Assembly (NCBI GenBank): GCA_947259815.1
Contig: CAMYNO010000091.1
Location: forward strand, 1-7,894
Direction: 5' to 3'
Source of the DNA: an uncultured Parvularculaceae bacterium
Lineage (GTDB): Bacteria; Pseudomonadota; Alphaproteobacteria; Caulobacterales; Parvularculaceae
DNA: 7,894 bases
Below are positions 1-6,067 of this stretch, piece after piece; within the stretch, counting starts at the first letter, position 1; every line of letters starts with the position of its first letter. A program made the position numbers and the translations under genes. The notes under the pieces were generated by a model. The model saw only the letters and a list, made by a program, of their open reading frames with translations, was not told the DNA's origin and ran no database searches.

Positions 1-63
1 GCCGGCCAATTTACAGCAGTGATTCGCGGCGTGTAATGCGCACAATTGTTGCCGGGCGCATGG
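1..63. other. Upstream edge of the window, no gene seen
   Basis: No coding sequence can be supported here. The stretch holds an 8-bp palindrome, ACAATTGT, at 42-49, just before the regulator gene. It may form part of the regulator's own promoter or operator, but the window begins too close to judge. No convincing -35/-10 pair is visible. Confidence 0.35.
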
Positions 64-1149
64 ATGATATGCAAGTTCAACCCTATGAATGGCAGGATTG
101 ATCAACCGATTTCTGTTTCCGTCGAACGCCTGATGCCCTTGCTGGATCAGGCGCGCGCGGCAAAATTCAATGTCGAGGATTTGTTGAAATCCTTAAATCT
201 CGACCCCGAAATCGCCGGGGCGGCGCGAAACCAGACTATTTCCCTCGCCGATTATTATCGCTTGCAGAACCGGCTGGCGATTTTGTTCGGCGATGAAACC
301 TTGCATCTTTCGTCGCGGCAATTGTTGCAGGGCAGTACGGATTTCGTGCTTCAGCATGTCGGCGATGCGTCCAGCCTGTTCGATGCGATGCGTATCATTG
401 CGCAGTCCTATAACATGCTTCACGGCGGTGAGTATAATTCGGTGGTCAAGCGGCGCGGGTCGATTGACTATATCATCGACGATCGTGAATTCACCTATGC
501 GCAGGACTTGGCGCTTGAGTATCAGTACTTTTCGATTGAGAGTACGCTGATATTTTTACACTGTATGCTGATGGTTATTTGTCCGGCAGCGGAGCGTGCG
601 ATCAATGCGCTGCATGTGCGTCGTGCGTCTCCCGGCGGTGAATGCGCCCACCTGGCGTATTGGACCGCGCCGATAAAGTTCGGCGCGGAAAACTATGTCG
701 TTTCATTCGATCGCGAAATTGCGCTTGCGGAAATAGCGACGCCGCCGGCCGATGCGCTGACGTCGAATGCTGTCTATCAAAAGATCGTAAATGTGGTTGC
801 CGGTCGCCATGCGCGGTATGAGGAGTCATATTCCATTTCGGCGCGGGTGCGCGATGCTCTATCGCGCGGGGTGGTCGAGCAGGGCGATGTCGCGGAGCAG
901 ATGGGCGTCAGCGCCTCCACCTTGCGCCGGCGATTGTCGCAGGAGGGCGCGAGCTTTCGCGAATTGCGGCGCGAGGTGTTGAATGAAACCGCACAACGCC
1001 TGCTTCGCGAAAGAAAGTCGGTTTCCGATGTCTCCGAGACGCTTGGATTTTCTGAATTCAGGGCCTTTAACCGGGCGTTCCGGGACTGGAATGGAATGAC
1101 GCCGAAGGCCTATGTGCGCGCCCTGAAGGACGCTCCGGAGGCGTCCTGA
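64..1149 (+). CDS. AraC-family transcriptional regulator
   Basis: This is a cytoplasmic DNA-binding regulator of about 361 residues. The N-terminal two thirds (about residues 20-205) resembles the ligand-sensing 'arabinose-binding' domain of OruR/ArgR-like AraC proteins. The C-terminal part is a standard AraC double helix-turn-helix: the first helix pair lies near residues 274-295 (GDVAEQMGVSASTLRRRLSQ) and the second near 319-350 (LGFSEFRAFNRAFRDWNGMT, then PKAY). The length is normal for this subfamily. The start is uncertain: ATG at 64 and ATG at 85 both lack a clear Shine-Dalgarno, and a TTG at 46 is also open; the domain begins after all of them. The gene precedes a TonB-dependent receptor on the same strand with a 155-bp gap rich in a repeated word, so it probably controls that receptor. 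The effector is unknown. The family call is secure; the target is inferred from position. Confidence 0.93.
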   Translation: MICKFNPMNGRIDQPISVSVERLMPLLDQARAAKFNVEDLLKSLNLDPEIAGAARNQTISLADYYRLQNRLAILFGDETLHLSSRQLLQGSTDFVLQHVGDASSLFDAMRIIAQSYNMLHGGEYNSVVKRRGSIDYIIDDREFTYAQDLALEYQYFSIESTLIFLHCMLMVICPAAERAINALHVRRASPGGECAHLAYWTAPIKFGAENYVVSFDREIALAEIATPPADALTSNAVYQKIVNVVAGRHARYEESYSISARVRDALSRGVVEQGDVAEQMGVSASTLRRRLSQEGASFRELRREVLNETAQRLLRERKSVSDVSETLGFSEFRAFNRAFRDWNGMTPKAYVRALKDAPEAS

Positions 1150-1160
1150 GCGCACATTTT
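1127..1160 (+). terminator. Weak candidate terminator of the regulator gene
   Basis: A 7-bp perfect stem, AGGACGC (1127-1133) with GCGTCCT (1141-1147), has a 7-nt loop and overlaps the stop codon of the AraC-type gene. The nearest T-run, TTTT at 1157-1160, starts about 9 nt after the stem, which is far for a rho-independent terminator. Part of the stem is coding sequence, so it could be fortuitous. Confidence 0.2.
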
Positions 1161-1187
1161 CGATCCGGAAGGCGGGCAAAATGAGCG
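1151..1187. repeat. Imperfect inverted repeat in the regulator-receptor gap
   Basis: The arms are CGCACATTTT (1151-1160) and AAAATGAGCG (1178-1187). They pair at 9 of 10 positions, with one A-A mismatch, around a 17-nt loop. No T-run follows on the plus strand, so it does not look like a rightward terminator. It may be a protein-binding dyad or chance. Confidence 0.3.
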
Positions 1188-1207
1188 AAAAAGTCCACTT
1201 CTGGTGA

Positions 1208-1215
1208 CCAATCCC
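1208..1215 (+). promoter_or_regulatory. CCAATCCC motif, distal copy
   Basis: The word CCAATCCC lies 90 bp upstream of the receptor ATG. Its exact reverse complement recurs at 1276-1283, and the 7-mer CCAATCC recurs at 1260-1266. The starts of this copy and the 1260 copy are 52 bp apart, close to five helical turns, which would place both on the same face of the DNA. This suits an AraC-type activator that binds repeated half-sites. It is a motif observation only. Confidence 0.45.
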
Positions 1216-1259
1216 GTCATTATGCGGGGGGCGCTACCGGCATATCCTCATCAACAATA

Positions 1260-1283
1260 CCAATCCTGCACAAATGGGATTGG
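1260..1283. promoter_or_regulatory. Perfect inverted repeat before the receptor, likely operator or leader hairpin
   Basis: CCAATCC (1260-1266) and GGATTGG (1277-1283) form a perfect 7-bp inverted repeat with a 10-nt spacer. It ends 8 bp before the Shine-Dalgarno of the TonB-dependent receptor. As DNA it could be an operator, since the same word occurs at 1208 and again at 7794. If transcribed, it would fold into a small hairpin close to the ribosome site. No convincing -35/-10 pair was found in the gap, so the site cannot be placed relative to a transcription start. Confidence 0.5.
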
Positions 1284-1291
1284 CAATAAAT

Positions 1292-1298
1292 AGGGAGG
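1292..1298 (+). promoter_or_regulatory. Strong ribosome binding site of the receptor gene
   Basis: AGGGAGG lies 6 nt before the ATG at 1305. It is the strongest Shine-Dalgarno in the window and fixes the receptor start. The hydrolase, MFS and GH13 genes have much weaker sites, so the receptor is probably the most heavily translated product. Confidence 0.8.
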
Positions 1299-1304
1299 CT
1301 GACG

Positions 1305-3692
1305 ATGGCGGTAAATGCAAAACCGATTATTGCAAATGTGTGCGGGAAAGCTGCGCTCTTTGCATTTTGTTCAACTATGGCGCTGACGGGTGGTGCAGGC
1401 ATTGCAATCGCACAGGACGATCAGGCGAGCGAGGCCGGGGACGATGTAATCGTTGTCTCTGCGCGGCGACGCGATGAATCGCTGCTTGATGTTCCGATTG
1501 CGGTAACGGCGGTTAGCGGCGAGCAACTTGAGCTGCAAGGCGCTCAGGATATTACCTATCTCACGCAATCGGTGCCGAACCTGACGCTGAAAGTTTCGCG
1601 CGGCACCAACTCGACATTGACCGCATTCATTCGCGGGGTCGGTCAGCAAGATCCGGTGGCCGGTTTTGAATCCGGCGTCGGCATCTATGTCGACGATGTT
1701 TATCTCAACCGTCCGCAAACGGCGGTGCTCGATATTTACGATGTGGAACGCATCGAGGTTCTGCGCGGGCCGCAGGGAACGCTGTATGGACGCAACACCG
1801 TCGGCGGTGCGGTGAAATATGTCACCAAGCGCCTTGGCGACGAGCCGATGTTACGGCTTCGCGCATCAGGCGGCACCTATGGTCAATTCGATATTATCGG
1901 TACGGCGGAAATGCCGCTTTCCGATACTTTTGCAGTGGGGGGATCGGTCGCGTATCTCAGCCGCAACGGTTTCGGTGAGAACCTGACCACCGGCGCGGAG
2001 AATTATGACAAGGATTTGCTTGCGTTCCGCGCCAGCGCCGAGTTCGACAATGATGTTTTGTTCGTTCGCCTTGCGGGCGATTATCTGAAAGACAAGTCGA
2101 ATCCGAAGGGCGGACACAGGCTTGTTCCAAGCCTGTTCACCGGCGCGCCGGTTCTGGACGATGTTTATGATTCTCGCGGCGGCATCACTGGTGAGAATGA
2201 AGCTGAAGCCTATGGCGCGGCGCTGCATATTGAGTTGAAGCTTAACGATCAGTGGACGCTGAAAAACATCGCCGCCTGGCGACAGGATGACAATCTTCAA
2301 CAGATTGACTTTGACGCGCTTGCGTCGGTCGACGTTGATGTGCCGGTTATCTATGAGAACGAGCAGTTTACTGAGGAACTTCAGCTTCTTTATGAGGGCG
2401 ATGCAATCGCCGGCGTGCTCGGTTTTTACTATATCGATGCAAACGCATTCGATACCTTCGATGTCGTTCTGGGCACGACCGGTGATTTGCCGGTCGTTGG
2501 TCTGCCGGGGCTTAATGCAAATACGACCGGCGATGTGGATACCAGCTCCTGGTCCGTATTCGGCGATCTGACTTTCGATCTGGAAAACCTTTTTGGATTG
2601 CAAGGCATCGAGCTCGCTGTTGGGGGGCGCTACACAAGCGACAAGCGTTCGTCGGATGTATTGCGTCAGACATTTATCGGCGGAAATACGCCGGCTTTCG
2701 GTGGTACGACGTCGCTACTCATCGCTACAACGTCTGACTTCTCGGGCGAGGAGACGTTCACGGATTTTAGTCCGCGGGTGTCGCTCTCATGGAGCCCGAA
2801 CAGCGATAACAATCTGTACGCCTCCTATAGCCAGGGCTTTAAAGGCGGCAGCTTCGATCCGCGCGGCCAGACATCGGCGGTGACCATCGATTTCGATAAT
2901 GACGGCGATGTCGACGCCGACGACATTTTCCAATTCTTCCTGTTTGAACCGGAAGAAGTTGATTCCTATGAAATCGGCTGGAAGGCGCGCTTTGCCGACG
3001 GCCGCGTTACCTCAAATCTCGCGGCGTTCTATGCGGATTACACCAATGTCCAAATTCCGGGGTCGCAGGGCGGTACGGATCCGCTGACCGGCGCCCCGAC
3101 CTTTATCGGCGTAACGACCAATGCGGGCGGCGCCGAATTCTTCGGCATCGAATGGGAAGGCACAGCGCTCCTCGCGGAGGATGCGTTCGCAACGGGCGAC
3201 TCTTTCTCGCTCGCCTGGGGCGGTGGCTGGATCGACGCCGAATATACCGAATTTCTGGTCGGTACGGTCGATGTCGCCGATGAACGTGTTGTTCAGAACA
3301 CGCCTGAATTCTCCGGCGCCATCACCACGAACTATACGCGTCCGGCGAACCTCTTTGGCCGGGGCGGGGATGTTTCGTTCATCACGCAGACATCCTACAA
3401 GTCGCGCACCCACCAGTTCGAAATCCAAAACGACCTCCTCGATCAGGGCGGATACGGGCTCGTCGATGCAAGCCTCGTCTGGAACTCTGAGGACGGGCGG
3501 CTGCAAATCGGCGTGCATGGCAAGAATCTGCTCGATCGCCAGTATCGCATCGCCGGTTACAACTTCATTGCACAAAATAGTGACGGAAGCTTGATAACGC
3601 CGTTGACGGCAACGCTGGGTCTTGAGGGCGTTCTGACGGCGTTCTACGGCTCGCCGCGGACCGTAACCGGCACAGTTCAGGTACAGTTCTAG
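1305..3692 (+). CDS. TonB-dependent outer-membrane receptor
   Basis: This 795-residue protein is an outer-membrane transporter powered by TonB-ExbBD. It begins with a signal peptide, with likely cleavage after AIA at residue 36. A TonB-box-like DVIVVSA follows at 47-53, then a plug domain at about 58-175 with the hallmark LRGPQGTLYGRNTVGGAV (153-170), then a beta-barrel to the C-terminal phenylalanine of VQVQF. The motif NLLDRQYR near the end is typical of the last strands. Length and ending show an intact gene. Within the barrel, residues 529-540 form an acidic DFDNDGDVDADD loop resembling a dockerin or EF-hand calcium site. The substrate cannot be read from the sequence: siderophore, carbohydrate and hydrophobic ligands are all carried by this group. 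The AraC-type gene upstream and the hydrolase and carrier downstream argue for a carbon source rather than iron, but this is inference. Confidence 0.96.
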   Translation: MAVNAKPIIANVCGKAALFAFCSTMALTGGAGIAIAQDDQASEAGDDVIVVSARRRDESLLDVPIAVTAVSGEQLELQGAQDITYLTQSVPNLTLKVSRGTNSTLTAFIRGVGQQDPVAGFESGVGIYVDDVYLNRPQTAVLDIYDVERIEVLRGPQGTLYGRNTVGGAVKYVTKRLGDEPMLRLRASGGTYGQFDIIGTAEMPLSDTFAVGGSVAYLSRNGFGENLTTGAENYDKDLLAFRASAEFDNDVLFVRLAGDYLKDKSNPKGGHRLVPSLFTGAPVLDDVYDSRGGITGENEAEAYGAALHIELKLNDQWTLKNIAAWRQDDNLQQIDFDALASVDVDVPVIYENEQFTEELQLLYEGDAIAGVLGFYYIDANAFDTFDVVLGTTGDLPVVGLPGLNANTTGDVDTSSWSVFGDLTFDLENLFGLQGIELAVGGRYTSDKRSSDVLRQTFIGGNTPAFGGTTSLLIATTSDFSGEETFTDFSPRVSLSWSPNSDNNLYASYSQGFKGGSFDPRGQTSAVTIDFDNDGDVDADDIFQFFLFEPEEVDSYEIGWKARFADGRVTSNLAAFYADYTNVQIPGSQGGTDPLTGAPTFIGVTTNAGGAEFFGIEWEGTALLAEDAFATGDSFSLAWGGGWIDAEYTEFLVGTVDVADERVVQNTPEFSGAITTNYTRPANLFGRGGDVSFITQTSYKSRTHQFEIQNDLLDQGGYGLVDASLVWNSEDGRLQIGVHGKNLLDRQYRIAGYNFIAQNSDGSLITPLTATLGLEGVLTAFYGSPRTVTGTVQVQF

Positions 3693-3714
3693 GTTCCCTC
3701 CTGTTCCTGGAACT

Positions 3715-3751
3715 TGAGGCGGCGGTCGCGTATAGATCGCCGTCTCATCTT
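3715..3751 (+). terminator. Hairpin after the receptor, candidate terminator or attenuator
   Basis: A 13-bp stem is formed by TGAGGCGGCGGTC (3715-3727) and GATCGCCGTCTCA (3735-3747), with two G-U wobbles and a 7-nt loop. It is followed by TCTTTA, a short and imperfect U-tract. It starts 22 nt after the receptor stop and ends 29 nt before the hydrolase start. That spacing leaves little room for a separate promoter. Partial termination, lowering downstream expression relative to the receptor, is a reasonable reading. A smaller GTTCC-T-GGAAC palindrome lies just before it at 3703-3713. Confidence 0.55.
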
Positions 3752-3776
3752 TACGTGACGTGCTGGGTGTTTCCGA

Positions 3777-4736
3777 ATGAAAAAATTTCTGGTCTTTGTA
3801 TTGGTGTTGCTTGTGCTTGGCGTTGCCGGTGCTGGCGTATTTTACTGGCAGGTGACCAAGGGCGTTTCCGCCGCTGACCTTGAGGCGAAATACACAACGC
3901 CGAACGACCGATTTATGGAGATTGCCGGCGCCCGCGTCAGGGTGCGCGAGGAGGGCGATCCGGCAGCCCCGCCAATTCTTCTCATCCATGGTTTCACCCA
4001 CAGTCTTGAAACATGGGACGGATGGGCTGAAATCCTGAAGTCTGACTATCGTGTAATCCGGTACGATCTGTTGGGACACGGACTGACTGGCCCCGACCCG
4101 CGCGAGCGATATGCGCCGACGGAGCGTGCGGCTTTTATCGGCGATGTGCTGGACGCCCTTGGCCTGGAGCGAATGGCGATCGCCGGAAATTCTCTTGGCG
4201 GGCTGGCCGCGTGGCGTTTTGCATCGGCACATCCGGACCGGGTGGAGGCGCTGATCCTGATATCGCCTGGCGCCTATTCCCTGAACGGCGTCAGTGATGC
4301 GCCGGCGGAAATCCCAGCGGCCATGAAGGCGTATCTCCTGACCGCGCCCGAGGCTGGCGTTCGTGTCAGCGCTGAGCATATTTATGGCGATGACGGGAAA
4401 ATCACTGACGAGCGCGTTGCAACCATGGGGGATATGATTCGCCGCGAGGGCAATGGCGCGGCGATGATAAAGTCTCTTGAAGAATTTACGTTGCCTGATC
4501 CGTCGCAGGCGCTTACCACAATAACAGCGCCGACTTTGATTCTCTGGGGAGAGGACGATATTTTGATACCGACGGAACAGGGCGCCGCGATTGAGGCGGC
4601 GATTCCCGATGCGCGGCTGATAACCTATCCTGGCGTCGGTCACGCGGCGCAGGAAGAAGCGCCGGCGAAGACGGCGTTCGACGCGATTGAATTTCTGCGT
4701 TCGCTGGAAGCGGATGCAGAAGTCGGCGCCGAATAG
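3777..4736 (+). CDS. Membrane-anchored alpha/beta-fold hydrolase
   Basis: This 319-residue protein starts with a hydrophobic segment (about residues 4-24, after MKK) that reads as an uncleaved signal anchor or signal peptide, so the catalytic domain probably faces the periplasm. The rest is a full alpha/beta-hydrolase: HG of the oxyanion region at 71-72 (LLIHGFTHSLETW), nucleophile elbow GNSLGG with Ser139, acid Asp261 in WGEDDILIP, and catalytic His289 in GVGHA. A short helical cap lies between about 170 and 235. The family includes esterases, lipases, C-C hydrolases and dehalogenases; a serine nucleophile argues against the dehalogenases. The specific reaction is unknown. The ribosome site is weak, and the start is chosen because the anchor begins there. 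The gene is directly followed by an MFS gene with no gap, suggesting translational coupling and a shared pathway. Confidence 0.9.
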   Translation: MKKFLVFVLVLLVLGVAGAGVFYWQVTKGVSAADLEAKYTTPNDRFMEIAGARVRVREEGDPAAPPILLIHGFTHSLETWDGWAEILKSDYRVIRYDLLGHGLTGPDPRERYAPTERAAFIGDVLDALGLERMAIAGNSLGGLAAWRFASAHPDRVEALILISPGAYSLNGVSDAPAEIPAAMKAYLLTAPEAGVRVSAEHIYGDDGKITDERVATMGDMIRREGNGAAMIKSLEEFTLPDPSQALTTITAPTLILWGEDDILIPTEQGAAIEAAIPDARLITYPGVGHAAQEEAPAKTAFDAIEFLRSLEADAEVGAE

Positions 4737-6059
4737 ATGAGCGCACAGCCTACTTCGTCGGCCTACAGAGCGTATGTCCTCTTCATTCTGGTTGTCGTTT
4801 ACACGTTCAATTTCATTGACCGTCAGATCGTCGGCATTCTTGCGGTGCCGATCAAGGAAGACCTTCTGCTGTCCGATACGCAGTTGAGCCTTATGGGCGG
4901 GCTTGCATTCGCCCTGTTCTACACCTTTCTGGGCATCCCGATCGCAATGCTCGCGGACCGTTACAGCCGCACCTGGATCATGACGGCGGCGCTGACAATC
5001 TGGAGTGCGATGACGGCGGCGTGCGGCTTCGCGCAGAACTTTTTACAACTCTTCGCCGCGCGTCTTGGGGTTGGCGTTGGCGAAGCCGGCGGCGTGGCGC
5101 CGGCCTATTCGCTGATCGCAGATTACTTTCCGGCGGAAAAACGCGCCCGCGCGCTGTCGATTTACTCCTTCGGCATTCCTGTCGGATCGGCGCTTGGCAT
5201 TCTGCTGGGCGGCGTTTTGACCACCTATCTCGGTTGGCGCTCTGCATTCATTATCGTCGGGCTGGCGGGAATACTGATCGCGCCGATTTTCCGCCTGACC
5301 ATGCGGGAGCCGAAACGGGGTGGGCTCGACGGCGCTGCGGCGGCGACAAAACCGGCGAAACTTACCGAAGTGGCCACGACATTGATGCGCAAGCCGAGCT
5401 TTTGGGGCCTGTCCTTCGGTGCGGCCAGTTCATCCATGATGGGGTACGGGCTAATCTTCTGGCTGCCGTCTTTCTTCGTGCGCAGTTATGGCGAGGCGTT
5501 ACCGGCGTTCTTTGCGTGGATGCCCGCTTTTCTGATTCCGGAAAATCCGTCGTCGCTTTTATATGCATCCTATTTCTACGCGACCATCCTGCTGCTCGGC
5601 GGTATTGCGGGCATCTGGATCGGCGGTGTGATGGCGGACCGCTATGGTCCAGAGCGCAAGGCTGCCTATGCGATCGTTCCCGCGATTGCCTTTATCACGA
5701 CGATCCCGTTTTTCGTCGTCGGCGTTCTGGCGCCGTCCCTCTGGATCGCGTTTCCCGCATTTCTCGTATTGCAGGCTTTAAGCCTCGTCTGGATTGGCCA
5801 GGTGCTGTCGGCGTTCCAGCATCTTGTACAGCCGAATATGCGCGCGACGGCGTCGGCCATCTTCCTGTTCGTCAACAACCTTGTGGGCATCGGTCTTGGC
5901 AACCTCGCCATAGGCGCCATTTCCGACAGTTTGAAGGCGCAATTTGGCGATGAATCCCTGCGGTACGCCATTCTGGCGGGCACTGTGTTTTATGTTCTGG
6001 CGGCGGCCCTATTTATTGCAACGGCGCCGCGGCTGAAACGCGACTGGGCGGGCGCTTAA
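4737..6059 (+). CDS. MFS transporter, spinster-like
   Basis: This 440-residue inner-membrane carrier has about 12 predicted membrane helices in two halves. Asp28-Arg29 in the first helix (NFIDRQIVGIL) is typical of spinster-like MFS proteins. The MFS motif A equivalent is GIPIAMLADRYSR (66-78), repeated in the second half as GGVMADRYGPERK (296-308). ARLGVGVGEAG at 108-118 is the helix-4 signature. The central loop (about 190-215) is basic and cytoplasmic. A longer outer loop, about residues 250-273, precedes the next helix. The ATG follows the TAG of the hydrolase with no bases between, and no clear separate ribosome site is present, so translation is probably coupled. The likely role is proton- or ion-driven movement of the hydrolase product or a related solute; direction and substrate are not readable. 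Length is normal and the gene appears intact. Confidence 0.93.
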   Translation: MSAQPTSSAYRAYVLFILVVVYTFNFIDRQIVGILAVPIKEDLLLSDTQLSLMGGLAFALFYTFLGIPIAMLADRYSRTWIMTAALTIWSAMTAACGFAQNFLQLFAARLGVGVGEAGGVAPAYSLIADYFPAEKRARALSIYSFGIPVGSALGILLGGVLTTYLGWRSAFIIVGLAGILIAPIFRLTMREPKRGGLDGAAAATKPAKLTEVATTLMRKPSFWGLSFGAASSSMMGYGLIFWLPSFFVRSYGEALPAFFAWMPAFLIPENPSSLLYASYFYATILLLGGIAGIWIGGVMADRYGPERKAAYAIVPAIAFITTIPFFVVGVLAPSLWIAFPAFLVLQALSLVWIGQVLSAFQHLVQPNMRATASAIFLFVNNLVGIGLGNLAIGAISDSLKAQFGDESLRYAILAGTVFYVLAAALFIATAPRLKRDWAGA

Positions 6060-6067
6060 GCGGCGCC
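6051..6067. other. GC-rich dyad at the convergent gene junction
   Basis: GGCGC (6051-6055) pairs with GCGCC (6063-6067), and a nested 10-bp palindrome CGCTTAAGCG lies at 6053-6062. It spans the MFS stop codon and fills the whole 8-bp gap before the GH13 stop. No T-run is present on either side, so an intrinsic terminator is not well supported. The two transcripts probably overlap at their 3' ends. Confidence 0.3.

Noticed and set aside
1218..1223. CATTAT as a -10 box for the receptor
   Set aside because: It matches four of six consensus bases, but no acceptable -35 lies 16-18 bp upstream, so it is not better than chance.
1866..2603. A 245-codon minus-strand frame inside the receptor
   Set aside because: It is antisense to conserved barrel sequence and has no domain or ribosome site that would support a real gene.
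3012..4643. A 543-codon open frame on the minus strand, antisense to the receptor end and the hydrolase
   Set aside because: It overlaps two well-supported genes and the gap between them, its translation is rich in Arg and lacks any recognisable domain, and such long antisense frames are expected from codon bias in GC-rich genes.
5791..5797. GGATTGG inside the MFS gene, and CCAATCC at 6122-6128 inside the GH13 gene, as further regulator sites
   Set aside because: Both encode normal protein sequence, and about one copy per 8 kb is expected by chance, so they are treated as background.
5021..5953. A 310-codon plus-strand frame inside the MFS gene
   Set aside because: It is an out-of-frame shadow of the carrier, with Arg/Ala/Gly-rich low-meaning sequence and no domain, while the MFS frame shows clear family motifs throughout.
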